64,000 bases of DNA from Streptomyces sp. WM4235 (GTDB taxonomy: Bacteria > Actinomycetota > Actinomycetes > Streptomycetales > Streptomycetaceae), in assembly GCF_001279725.1 (NCBI RefSeq), contig NZ_LGDE01000238.1:3934-67933 (forward strand), read 5' to 3'. A program made the position numbers and the translations under genes. The notes under the pieces were generated by a model, which did not search any database, was not told where the DNA came from, and was given only the letters and a program-made list of their open reading frames with translations. Shown here in pieces: positions 50,686-58,814 of this stretch; position 1 is the first letter of the stretch; the number at the start of each line of letters is the position of its first letter.

Positions 50686-51717
50686 GTGCGAGCCGCCGCC
50701 CGACCCGACCTGACCGCGCTCCGGGACCGTGTCGACAGGCTGGCGCGGCAGCGCGGACAGGACCCGGCCGACGTGCTGTCCGTCGAGCGGCTCAGCCACC
50801 TCTCCGGCGTCGATCCGGAGCTGATCCCACGGGTCTTGGCCGGCGAAGCTCCCGAAGTCCCCCTGACCCGGCGGGTGCACCGTCGTTTCCTGCGGCTGCG
50901 CGAGACTCGGCGTGACAAGCACGGCCGGGAGTGGTCGCTCGCCGCCGTAGCCGATGACTTCGGGGCGCCCGGCGCCTCCCTGGGCCCACTCAACGCGGGT
51001 ACGGGACTGCCCGGGTTGGGGCACGCGGCCGGGATCCAGCGGTTCTTCGGGGTCTTCGCGGGCTTCCTGCTGGCCGACAACAAGAGCGCGGTGGAACGGG
51101 CCCTGGCCGGCGCCCCCGCCGGGCGGGGCGCCCCCGACGACCTGGACCGTCTGTCTTTCCTCACCGGCATCACCCCCGAGGCCATCCGCCTCACCCTCGA
51201 CGGCCGGCCGGCGCGGCTTCCGCTGCGGCAGCAGGTCCGGGAGCGTTTCGAGCACCTGCGCCGCACCCGGCCCCGGGAGGACGGGCGGCCGTACTCCCTG
51301 ACGGCCATCGCGCGTTCCTTCGACGCGTCGGGGCAGTCGCTGACCCGCCTCGCGCAGGGCGAGGGCCTGCCCAGTCTGGCCGCGGCCGCCGGGATCCAGC
51401 GGTTCTACGGGGTGGAGGGCGGCTTCCTGCTGGCCGATGACACCGAGGCGCTGGCCGCTGCCCTGGCCGGGATCGAGCACGAGTTGGGGTCGGCCGCGCA
51501 CGAGGCCGAGAACCCGATGCTCGCGGTCCTGCGGGCACACGACGTACGCAGCATCGTCACCCGCGCCGGACTGCTCTCCCCCGCGGGCTGGAAGTCCCTG
51601 GCCGACCACCTGGACGATCTGCTCGCCCGGGAGGGCCGTCTCGACGTCCGCCCCACCGGGGACCCGGGGCCTGCCGGCCGGGGCCCGGTACGGGGCCCCG
51701 AGGGGGGCGCGCCATGA
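50686..51717 (+). CDS. Tandem-duplicated EspR-like regulator
   Basis: A 343-residue protein made of two copies of one module. Copy 1 spans residues 31-142 and copy 2 spans 151-262. Matching blocks (SHLSGV at 37 and SFLTGI at 157; AAGIQRFFGV at 115 and AAGIQRFYGV at 235; FLLAD in both) are exactly 120 residues apart. A single C-terminal segment (280-315, VLRAHDVRSIVTRAGLLSPA) matches the EspR-type dimerisation end. The module is the one found once in the regulator at 18408-19076. GGAGAG precedes GTG 50686. DNA binding as a built-in dimer is inferred; the first helix-turn-helix copy is the more diverged. Confidence 0.75.
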   Translation: MRAAARPDLTALRDRVDRLARQRGQDPADVLSVERLSHLSGVDPELIPRVLAGEAPEVPLTRRVHRRFLRLRETRRDKHGREWSLAAVADDFGAPGASLGPLNAGTGLPGLGHAAGIQRFFGVFAGFLLADNKSAVERALAGAPAGRGAPDDLDRLSFLTGITPEAIRLTLDGRPARLPLRQQVRERFEHLRRTRPREDGRPYSLTAIARSFDASGQSLTRLAQGEGLPSLAAAAGIQRFYGVEGGFLLADDTEALAAALAGIEHELGSAAHEAENPMLAVLRAHDVRSIVTRAGLLSPAGWKSLADHLDDLLAREGRLDVRPTGDPGPAGRGPVRGPEGGAP

Positions 51718-52033
51718 GGGCCACCCGGGCTCCGCGCGGCTCCGACTCCGACCCAGGCCGCGGCCGGCCCGCCCGAGTGACCCTCGGGCCGCGCGCTGCG
51801 GCGCCCCGCGCCCCGGCCCCACGCCGATCCCCCGCCCCGCCCCGTTCCCGGGTCGACGCACGAACCCCGCCCCGTTCCCGGGAGGTTCGACCGTCCATGG
51901 CGATCGGACGGGTCAAGTCCCGGATCGACAGGGCCCGTTGACCGGACGCCGGCCGCACCCCCCGGTGGCCCGAGCACACCACTTCACTTGTGTCGCCGTC
52001 TCCCGTGCGGCCCCGACAGAGAGCCACCACACG
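51718..52033. other. Interval before the flavoprotein gene
   Basis: About 315 bases with no gene supported; the open frames are Arg/Pro/Ala-rich. CCCGCCCCGTTCCCGGG occurs twice, near 51836-51852 and 51866-51882, 30 bases apart. AAGTCCCGGATCGAC near 51915 and AGCACACCACTTCACTTGTG near 51972 are the only less GC-rich stretches, and the latter may belong to the flavoprotein promoter. Confidence 0.45.
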
Positions 52034-53515
52034 ATGCCCCAGCCTTCCGCACCCCGTCATGTCGTCGTCATCGGCGGCAGCATGTCCGGCCTTCTGACGG
52101 CAGCCGTCCTCGCCCAACACGCCACGGTCACGATCATCGACGCCGACACGCTGCCCGAGGGCCCCGCTCCGCGCCGCGGCCTGCCGCAGGCCCGCCACGT
52201 GCACGTCCTGTGGTCGGGCGGGGCGCGCGCCATCGAGGAGATACTGCCGGGCGTCATCGGGGAGTGGACGGCCGCGGGCGCCCTGCGTCGCAGCCTGCCC
52301 GTCGAGCTCGTCACCAAGGCCGCGGAGGGCTGGTTGCCACGGTGCGGGGAGAAGCAGTTCAGCATCTCGTGCAGCCGCGACCTCCTCGACTCGGTGGTTC
52401 GCGCGAAGGTCCTCGGCCTCAAGGAGGTGCGCACCCTCCAGCGGAGCCGGGTACGGGGCCTGGAGGGCACGGCGTCCCGGATCACCGGGGTCCGCGTCGA
52501 CACCCCCGAGGAGGAGGACCGGCTGATCACCGCGGACCTCGTCGTCGACGCGAGCGGTCGCGGCTCCCGGAGCCGGACCTGGCTCCAGGAACTGGGGGTG
52601 GGTGAGATCGAGCAGGCGGAGGTCGACTCCGGCCTGGTCTACGCGACCCGGATCTTCGAGGCGCCCGCCGGAAGCCACGCGATGGGCTTCCCCATCGTCA
52701 ACGTGCAGTCCGATCCGCGGGTGCCCGTGCCCGGTCGTACCGCGACGATCGTCCCCATCGAGAACGGCCAGTGGCAGGCCACCCTCTCGGGCACCCGCGG
52801 CGGCCAGCCGACCGCCGACCCGGACGCGTTCATCCCGTTCGCCATGGAAGTGCGGGACCCGGTCGTCGGCGAGTTGCTGAAGGGAAAGAAGCCGCTCACC
52901 GAGGTGTCCGTGACCCAGGGCACCGCCAATCGCCGCATCTTCTTCGAGAAGGCCGACCTGCCCGAGGGCTTCTTCGCCGTCGGGGACTCCGTCGCCACCT
53001 TCAACCCGCTGTACGGGCAGGGCATGTCCGTCGCCGCCCGCGGGTTGCTGGCCGTACGCGACCTGCTGCGCGCCCGGGGGCTCGCCACACCCTCCGTGGG
53101 ACGTGCGGCGCAGCGCGCGCTCGCCCCGCAGGTCTCCACGGCCTGGGAACTCGCGACCTCGCAGGACATCCTCTACCCGGAGGCGACGGCGACCGGCATG
53201 AAGTCCAGGCCGGGCTCCGCGCTGGTGACGCGGTACGTGAGCCGGCTGATGACCGGCGCCACCACGCAGGAGCAGCTCACGGGCGCCTTCCTCCAGGTCA
53301 TCACCATGAGCAGCCCGCCCACCCACTGGTTCCGCCCGGACGTGCTCTGGCGCGTGCTGCGGGCCTCCGGGGAGGGTGCCCACAAGGCGGCGCCGCTCAC
53401 GGCGGCCGAGCGGACCATGGGCGGGCTGGACCGGCCCGGGAGCCCGGGCGCCGAGGACGGCCCGGTCGGGGGCGACCCGAGCGGCGCCCCCGCCGACCCG
53501 GTCGGCCGCCCCTGA
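52034..53515 (+). CDS. FAD-dependent oxidoreductase
   Basis: A 493-residue flavoprotein with VVVIGGSMSGLLTAAVLA at the N-terminus (the second Gly of the usual GxGxxG is Ser), LIDADTLPEG-like acidic end IIDADTLP, and the second FAD motif FFAVGDSVATFNPLYGQG near residue 320. The PRRGLPQARHVHVL block is shared with geranylgeranyl-reductase and hydroxylase-like flavoenzymes that take hydrophobic substrates. The C-terminal 40 residues are Gly/Pro/Ala-rich and probably disordered. It is a single gene, convergent with folD. A weaker relative is encoded at 9893-11284. Confidence 0.82.
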   Translation: MPQPSAPRHVVVIGGSMSGLLTAAVLAQHATVTIIDADTLPEGPAPRRGLPQARHVHVLWSGGARAIEEILPGVIGEWTAAGALRRSLPVELVTKAAEGWLPRCGEKQFSISCSRDLLDSVVRAKVLGLKEVRTLQRSRVRGLEGTASRITGVRVDTPEEEDRLITADLVVDASGRGSRSRTWLQELGVGEIEQAEVDSGLVYATRIFEAPAGSHAMGFPIVNVQSDPRVPVPGRTATIVPIENGQWQATLSGTRGGQPTADPDAFIPFAMEVRDPVVGELLKGKKPLTEVSVTQGTANRRIFFEKADLPEGFFAVGDSVATFNPLYGQGMSVAARGLLAVRDLLRARGLATPSVGRAAQRALAPQVSTAWELATSQDILYPEATATGMKSRPGSALVTRYVSRLMTGATTQEQLTGAFLQVITMSSPPTHWFRPDVLWRVLRASGEGAHKAAPLTAAERTMGGLDRPGSPGAEDGPVGGDPSGAPADPVGRP

Positions 53516-53571
53516 GGCGTCGTACGGGGCCGGGCGGGACCGGGCAGCGGCCGCGGGCCGGGGAAACGGGA

Positions 53572-53598
53572 CGCCCCGGCCCGAAGGGGGCCGGGGCG
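53572..53598. terminator. Bidirectional terminator between the flavoprotein and folD genes
   Basis: CGCCCCGGCCC (53572-53582) pairs with GGGCCGGGGCG (53588-53598) over a five-base loop. It lies midway between the two convergent stops, so it can end both transcripts. Confidence 0.75.
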
Positions 53599-53629
53599 GT
53601 CGTCGTACGGGATCGGGCGTGCGGCCGGG

Positions 53630-54502
53630 TCAGAGCTCGGCGAGGTCCAGCCCGGCCTGCGCGGCGGCGGCCCGCACGGTCTGCTCCAGGAGCACGGCGA
53701 TGGTCATCGGGCCGACACCGCCGGGGACCGGGGTGATCAGGGCGGCGCGGGCGGCGGCCGACTCGAAGTGGACGTCGCCGACGTTGCCCGCGTTGTAGCC
53801 GGCGTCCAGGACGACGGCGCCCGGCTTGATGTCCTCGCCCCGGATGAACTCGGCCTTGCCTACGGCGGCGACCAGCACGTCGGCCTGGCGCACGATCGAG
53901 GGCAGGTCCACGGTGCGGGAGTGACAGTAGGTGACGGTGGCGTTGCGCTCCAACAGCAGCATGCCGGCGGGCTTGCCCAGGATCGCGCTGCGGCCGACGA
54001 CGACGGCGTGCTTGCCGGTCAGGTCCACGTCGTACGCCTCCAGGAGGCGCATGATGCCGCCGGGGGTGCAGGAGACGAAGCCGGGCAGGCCGAAGCCCAT
54101 GGCGGCGAAGGAGTGCATCGTCACACCGTCGACGTCCTTGCCTGGGGCGATGGCCTCGAAGGCGGCCCGCTCGTCGATGTGGTGCGGCACGGGGTGCTGG
54201 AGGAGGATGCCGCTGATCTCCGGGTCCTCGGAGAGCGCGGTGAGGGCGGCGACCAGTTCCGCGGTGGTGGTCTCGGCGGGGAGCTCGACGTGGCGGGAGG
54301 TGATCCCGGCCTTGGCGCAACGGTTCTGCTTCATCCGTACGTAGGTCACGGACGCGGGGTCCTCGCCGACCAGCACGGTCGCCAGACAGGGGGCGGTGCC
54401 GGTGCGCTCGGTGATCTTCGCGGCGTGCGCGGCGGTCTGTTCCGAGATGCGGCGGGCGACGGCGGTGCCGTCCATGAGCCGGGCGGTCTGGGCAGTCGTC
54501 AT
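53630..54502 (-). CDS. folD: Bifunctional methylenetetrahydrofolate dehydrogenase/cyclohydrolase
   Basis: A 290-residue enzyme that converts 5,10-methylene-THF to 10-formyl-THF for purine and initiator-tRNA formylation. The active site has Y54 and K58 in VTYVRMKQN. GILLQHPVPHHI (near 100), the NADP-binding block VVVGRSAILGKP and the C-terminal TPVPGGVGPMT are all present. ATG 54502 has CAGGAG upstream. Expression is probably controlled by the ZTP riboswitch in its leader, linking it to purine and folate status. Confidence 0.95.
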   Translation of the reverse strand: MTTAQTARLMDGTAVARRISEQTAAHAAKITERTGTAPCLATVLVGEDPASVTYVRMKQNRCAKAGITSRHVELPAETTTAELVAALTALSEDPEISGILLQHPVPHHIDERAAFEAIAPGKDVDGVTMHSFAAMGFGLPGFVSCTPGGIMRLLEAYDVDLTGKHAVVVGRSAILGKPAGMLLLERNATVTYCHSRTVDLPSIVRQADVLVAAVGKAEFIRGEDIKPGAVVLDAGYNAGNVGDVHFESAAARAALITPVPGGVGPMTIAVLLEQTVRAAAAQAGLDLAEL

Positions 54503-54536
54503 GGGATCTCCTGGGCGTCGCTGCGGAATCGCGGTT

Positions 54537-54622
54537 CGCCCAGGCGCGCGGCAGTCGACGTACCCACCGGTACGCCGGGCCGCTCCCCGGTGGTGATCCA
54601 CCCGAACGCCAGTCACGGCCCG
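54537..54622 (-). promoter_or_regulatory. ZTP (pfl) riboswitch in the folD leader
   Basis: Read on the minus strand, the leader contains GTGACTGGCG, then GGTGGATCACCACC, GGGGAGCGGCCC and, after a variable spacer, CGCGCCTGGGCG. These are the conserved blocks of the pfl motif in the correct order, which binds ZTP/ZMP when 10-formyl-THF runs short. The last block ends 34 bases before the folD ATG, close enough to act on the ribosome site CAGGAG or on a terminator. Riboswitches of this class commonly precede folD, glyA and purH. Confidence 0.85.
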
Positions 54623-54701
54623 CCGCCCACTGTAGTCGACGCCCGCGCGCGGGCGTCGATACCCGGTGGAGGACCGGCTTGCGGCCTGCGACGATCGGGG
54701 G

Positions 54702-55463
54702 ATGACGCGTACTTTCGACCATCTTGTCGCCGAGGCCGAGTCCGTTTCCGTGGACGGCTGGGACTTCTCCTGGCTCGACGGCCGCGCCACCGAACAGCGC
54801 CCCTCGTGGGGTTACCAGAAGCTCCTCGGCGAACGTCTGTCCCGGGTCTCCTCCGTCCTCGACGTCCAGACCGGTGGCGGCGAGGTGCTCGCCGGGGCAG
54901 GCGTCCTGCCGCCGCTGACGGTGGCGACCGAGTCCTGGCCGCCGAACGTCGCCAAGGCGACCCGGCTCCTGCACCCGCTGGGCGCGGTGGTGGTCGCCGA
55001 CTCCGACGAGCCGCCGCTGCCCTTCGGGGACGAGGCCTTCGAGCTGGTCAGCAGCCGGCATCCGGTGACCGTCTGGTGGGACGAGATCGCCCGCGTGCTG
55101 ACACCGGGCGGCACGTACTTCTCGCAGCAGGTCGGTCCGGCCAGCGTCTTCGAGCTGGTGGAGTACTTCCTGGGCCCGCAGCCGGAGGAGGTCCGGCGCG
55201 GCCGGCACCCCGATGATGCCGTCGCCGACGCCCGGAAGGCGGGCCTGGAAATCGTCGATCTGCGCTCCGAACGACTGCGGACGGAGTTCAACGACATCGG
55301 AGCCGTGATCTACTTTCTACGGAAGGTGATCTGGATGGTGCCGGGCTTCACGGTCGGGCACTACCGGGACCGGTTGCGCGAGCTCCACGAACGGATCGAA
55401 CGCGAAGGCCCGTTCGTCGCGCACACCGCCCGCTTCCTCGTCGAGGCCCGCAAAACGGGCTGA
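54702..55463 (+). CDS. SAM-dependent methyltransferase
   Basis: A 253-residue protein of the class I methyltransferase type. The SAM-binding region reads VSSVLDVQTGGGEVLAGAG (near 45-62), the usual DxGxGxG being altered to DVQTGGG, followed by VVVADSDEPPLPF, WWDEIARVLTPGGTYFSQQV and a C-terminal beta hairpin. A substrate is not evident. ATG 54702 follows GGGG directly, without a clear ribosome site, so a short leader is possible. It is divergent from folD and upstream of hrdB on the same strand. Confidence 0.78.
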   Translation: MTRTFDHLVAEAESVSVDGWDFSWLDGRATEQRPSWGYQKLLGERLSRVSSVLDVQTGGGEVLAGAGVLPPLTVATESWPPNVAKATRLLHPLGAVVVADSDEPPLPFGDEAFELVSSRHPVTVWWDEIARVLTPGGTYFSQQVGPASVFELVEYFLGPQPEEVRRGRHPDDAVADARKAGLEIVDLRSERLRTEFNDIGAVIYFLRKVIWMVPGFTVGHYRDRLRELHERIEREGPFVAHTARFLVEARKTG

Positions 55464-55512
55464 GCCGGGAGGGCGCGGGAGGGCGGACGGATCCACGTCG
55501 GATCGGTTGCGT

Positions 55513-55527
55513 CGCCACAGCGTGGCG
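55513..55527 (+). terminator. Candidate hairpin after the methyltransferase gene
   Basis: CGCCAC (55513-55518) pairs with GTGGCG (55522-55527) across AGC, 50 bases after the methyltransferase stop. The stem is short and no T-run follows, so termination is only a possibility. Confidence 0.35.
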
Positions 55528-55601
55528 CAGGTCACTCAATTCAGCGCGTAACGAATCGACTCGGGCATGCGATGAACCGACAGGTGTCCTCGCGCGGCCC
55601 C

Positions 55602-55628
55602 GGAATACAGACCCCCCTCGGGTCTGTT
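55602..55628 (+). promoter_or_regulatory. Sigma-R-type promoter of hrdB (p2) with an inverted repeat as spacer
   Basis: GGAAT (55602-55606) and GTT (55626-55628) are separated by 19 bases, fitting the sigma-R consensus GGAAT-N18/19-GTT; a sigma-R-dependent hrdB promoter is known in Streptomyces coelicolor. The spacer contains ACAGACCC and GGGTCTGT (55607-55614 and 55620-55627), a perfect inverted repeat over a five-base loop. Transcription would begin about 50 bases before the hrdB GTG. The same hairpin followed by TTT could alternatively stop read-through from upstream. Confidence 0.7.
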
Positions 55629-55689
55629 TCCCGAAGTCGCGCGATGATGTCCCGCTCACCCCTTATCTGTTCGCAACGAGAGGCTCCTT

Positions 55690-57264
55690 GTGTCGCTCAG
55701 CCCGTCCCGTACGTTCCCTCCGGAGATCGCCGAATCGGAGGCCCTCGTCGCGCTCGTCGAGCGCGGCCGCGAGCAGGGTCACATCAACGGTGATGACGTG
55801 CGCCAGGCCTTCGAGGCCGGCCGCATCCCGGTGGACCAGTGGAAGCGGGTCCTGCGCAGCCTGAACCAGGTCCTGGACGAGGAGGGTGTCGCCCTCCACG
55901 TCAGCGCCGCCCCCGCCACCAAGGCCGCTGCGAAGAAGCCGCGCAAGGCTGCCGCCCCGGCCCGCACCGTGACCAAGAAGGCCGCCGCCGCGCCGCGCCC
56001 CATCGGCGCGCGCAAGACGGCGGTCCCCGCCACCGCCGCGGCGATATCCGCACCGTCGGCCTCCGGGACCGAGGAGGAGGTGGCGGCCGAGGCCGCCGCC
56101 GAGCCGAAGAAGCGGACGGTCAAGAAGACCGCCGCGAAGAAGGCGACGGCCACGAAGAAGACCGCCGCCACGAAGAAGGGCGCCAAGGACGGCGACGAGG
56201 GCGAGACCCCCGCTGCCGGGGGCGAGGACTGGGCGGCCGAGGACCTGGCCGACGAGGCCGAGGAGGAGACTCCGAAGGTCGGCGGGACCCAGGGCTTCGT
56301 GCTGTCCGACGACGACGAGGACGACGCCCCGGCGCAGACCGTCATGGTCGCCGGTGCCACCGCGGACCCCGTCAAGGACTACCTCAAGCTGATCGGCAAG
56401 GTGCCGCTGCTCAACGCCGAGCAGGAGGTCGAGCTCGCCAAGCGCATCGAGGCGGGTCTCTTCTCCGAGTACAAGCTCGAAGAGGAGGAGGACCACAAGG
56501 CCACGTTCAAGCGTGAGCTGGAGATCCTCGTCGAGGACGGTCGCCGGGCCAAGAACCACCTGCTGGAGGCCAACCTCCGTCTCGTGGTCTCCCTCGCCAA
56601 GCGCTACACGGGCCGCGGCATGCTCTTCCTGGACCTGATCCAGGAGGGCAACGTCGGTCTGATCCGCGCGGTGGAGAAGTTCGACTACACCAAGGGCTTC
56701 AAGTTCTCCACGTACGCGACCTGGTGGATCCGGCAGGCGATCACGCGTGCCATGGCCGACCAGTCGCGCACGATCCGCATCCCCGTCCACATGGTCGAGA
56801 TCATCAACAAGCTGGCCCGTGTCCAGCGGCAGATGCTCCAGGACCTCGGCCGGGAGCCCACTCCGGAGGAGCTGGGCAAGGAACTCGACATGACCCCCGA
56901 GAAGGTCATCGAGGTCCAGAAGTACGGCCGCGAGCCGATCTCCCTGCACACCCCCCTGGGTGAGGAGGGCGACAGCGAGTTCGGTGACCTCATCGAGGAC
57001 TCCGAGGCGGTCGTGCCGGCGGACGCGGTGTCCTTCACCTTCCTCCAGGAGCAGCTGCAGTCGATCCTGGGGACGCTCTCCGAGCGCGAGGCGGGCGTGG
57101 TCTCCATGCGGTACGGCCTCAACGACGGCCAGCCGAAGACCCTGGACGAGATCGGCCGCGTGTACGGGGTCACCCGTGAGCGCATCCGTCAGATCGAGTC
57201 GAAGACCATGTCGAAGCTGCGTCACCCGTCGCGTTCGCAGGTGCTGCGCGACTACCTCGACTAG
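55690..57264 (+). CDS. hrdB: Principal RNA polymerase sigma factor HrdB
   Basis: The 524-residue housekeeping sigma factor. An N-terminal helical region (1-70) is followed by the long Ala/Lys-rich and acidic segment (about 75-205) typical of streptomycete HrdB. Then come region 1.2 ([20 protein letters not shown] near 226), region 2 with RPOD-type signatures ([35 protein letters not shown], about 300-350), region 3 and region 4 ([20 protein letters not shown] near 484). GTG 55690 has GAGAGG upstream. It is preceded by a sigma-R-type promoter and ended by a strong terminator. Confidence 0.98.
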   Translation: MSLSPSRTFPPEIAESEALVALVERGREQGHINGDDVRQAFEAGRIPVDQWKRVLRSLNQVLDEEGVALHVSAAPATKAAAKKPRKAAAPARTVTKKAAAAPRPIGARKTAVPATAAAISAPSASGTEEEVAAEAAAEPKKRTVKKTAAKKATATKKTAATKKGAKDGDEGETPAAGGEDWAAEDLADEAEEETPKVGGTQGFVLSDDDEDDAPAQTVMVAGATADPVKDYLKLIGKVPLLNAEQEVELAKRIEAGLFSEYKLEEEEDHKATFKRELEILVEDGRRAKNHLLEANLRLVVSLAKRYTGRGMLFLDLIQEGNVGLIRAVEKFDYTKGFKFSTYATWWIRQAITRAMADQSRTIRIPVHMVEIINKLARVQRQMLQDLGREPTPEELGKELDMTPEKVIEVQKYGREPISLHTPLGEEGDSEFGDLIEDSEAVVPADAVSFTFLQEQLQSILGTLSEREAGVVSMRYGLNDGQPKTLDEIGRVYGVTRERIRQIESKTMSKLRHPSRSQVLRDYLD

Positions 57265-57271
57265 AAGCGGG

Positions 57272-57315
57272 CACGGGGGCCCGGGGCGGTCGGCAGAACG
57301 CCCCGGGCCCCCGTG
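57272..57315 (+). terminator. Terminator of hrdB
   Basis: CACGGGGGCCCGGGGCG (57272-57288) and its exact complement at 57299-57315 form a 17-base GC stem over a ten-base loop, eight bases after the hrdB stop. Confidence 0.88.
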
Positions 57316-57361
57316 GCGTGTACGGCTGGGGCTTGGGCGGTCCGTACGGGCCGCCCGCCGG

Positions 57362-58741
57362 TCAGGCGGCCGTGGCGCGCTGCCTGCGGGCGGACATCAC
57401 GGCGTGGACGACCACGCCCACGAAGAGGAACAGCACGCCCTGGTACACGGCCGCGTACCCGGAGCCGGCCACGAGCCACATCGAGAAGGCGAAGGCCGCG
57501 CAGGCCAGGACGGTGTCACGGACCAGCCGGCCGCGGTGGACGCGTGCGGACTGCCCCGAGACCAGGAAGTAGATCTGGGCGGCGCTGGAGAGCAGGTACG
57601 GGACGGTCGCCGTGAAGGTGGTGACCAGCACCAGGATCTCGAAGACCCCCTCGGTGCCCGCGGTGTAGTTGTAGACGGTCAGGGCCGAGTCCAGGACGAC
57701 GGTGACGAGGACCCCGACGATCGGGACCCCGCGCCTCTTGGTCTCGAAGACCTTCGGGAAGAGCCCGTCCTTGGCCGCGGCGTACGGGGTCTGCGCGCTG
57801 AGCAGGGTCCAGCCGTTGAGGGCGCCGACCATCGAGATCACCGCGGCGCAGGCGACGAGGGTGCCGCCCCATGTTCCGCCGAACATGGCGTCGACGGCGT
57901 CGCTGAAGGGGGCCTCGGAGGTGACGAGCGTGGCGTGCGCGACCAGGCCGAAGACGGACAGGGTGCCGAGCAGGTAGACGGTGGCGGCGCCGGTGGTGCC
58001 CAGGATGGTGGCGCGGCCGACGTTGCGGGCCGGGTCGCGGACCTCGCCGGCGCTGACGGCGGCGGACTCGACCCCGAGGTAGCTGAAGAGCAGGATCGCG
58101 GCGGCGGCGGAGATCGCGCCGACGGCGCTCTGGTCGGTGGCCTGGAAGGGACCGAGGTTGGCCGGGTCGAAGAAGAACAGCCCGCCGACGGCCACCAGCA
58201 GCAGTGGGGCGAACTTCAGTACGGTGGAGACCAGTTGGACGGCTCCCACGTAGCGGGTGCCCGCGAGGTTGGCGAGCGCGGGCAGCCACTGGACGGCGAG
58301 TGCGCCCAGGCACATGGACCACTTGTGCTCGCCCATGGCGGGGAAGAGCACCGTGAGGTAGCCGACGGCGGCGACCGCGAGGGCGGCGTTGGAGACCCAG
58401 GTGGTGATCCAGTAGCTCCAGGCCGCGAGGAAGCCGGCGAAGTCCCCGAAGGCCGCGCGGGCGTAGACGTACGGGCCACCGGTCTGCGGGTTGCGTTCGG
58501 CGAGCCGGCCGAAGACGAGCGCGAGGGCGATGGCGCCGACGGTGAGCACGGCGAAGGCGACGAGGCTGATCGTGCCGAAGGGGGCCACCGCGGCGGGGAG
58601 GAGGAAGATCCCGCCTCCGATGATGTTGCCCATGACCAGGCAGGTCGCGATCGGCAGGCCGAAGCGGCGGGCGTGCGGGCTCGCCTGTTCGTCGGTGGGG
58701 ACGGGGGCGGGGAAGGGGGTGGTGCTCACGGTGGTGCTCAC
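57362..58741 (-). CDS. APC-family amino acid permease
   Basis: A 459-residue membrane protein with about twelve hydrophobic segments. The first one carries the APC hallmark VMGNIIGGGIFLLPA (near residue 38), and GGPYVYARAAFGDFAGF is typical of the arginine/agmatine antiporter-like branch. It should import or exchange amino acids or polyamines. GTG 58741 is used (GAGG nine bases upstream). A second GTG four codons later follows an exact 12-bp repeat, GTGAGCACCACC. It reads toward the hrdB terminator. Confidence 0.87.
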   Translation of the reverse strand: MSTTVSTTPFPAPVPTDEQASPHARRFGLPIATCLVMGNIIGGGIFLLPAAVAPFGTISLVAFAVLTVGAIALALVFGRLAERNPQTGGPYVYARAAFGDFAGFLAAWSYWITTWVSNAALAVAAVGYLTVLFPAMGEHKWSMCLGALAVQWLPALANLAGTRYVGAVQLVSTVLKFAPLLLVAVGGLFFFDPANLGPFQATDQSAVGAISAAAAILLFSYLGVESAAVSAGEVRDPARNVGRATILGTTGAATVYLLGTLSVFGLVAHATLVTSEAPFSDAVDAMFGGTWGGTLVACAAVISMVGALNGWTLLSAQTPYAAAKDGLFPKVFETKRRGVPIVGVLVTVVLDSALTVYNYTAGTEGVFEILVLVTTFTATVPYLLSSAAQIYFLVSGQSARVHRGRLVRDTVLACAAFAFSMWLVAGSGYAAVYQGVLFLFVGVVVHAVMSARRQRATAA

Positions 58742-58814
58742 GGTGGTGCGCCTCTGGTGTTTCACATGCTGGACAGGTCGACACATCGTCGGGCACCGTC
58801 AAGGCCGCACCAAA

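Noticed and set aside
52034..52140. Loss of FAD binding in the flavoprotein because of the GxSxSG loop
   Set aside because: Gly-to-Ser changes in this loop occur in related flavoenzymes, and the second FAD motif GDSVATFNPLYGQG is fully conserved.
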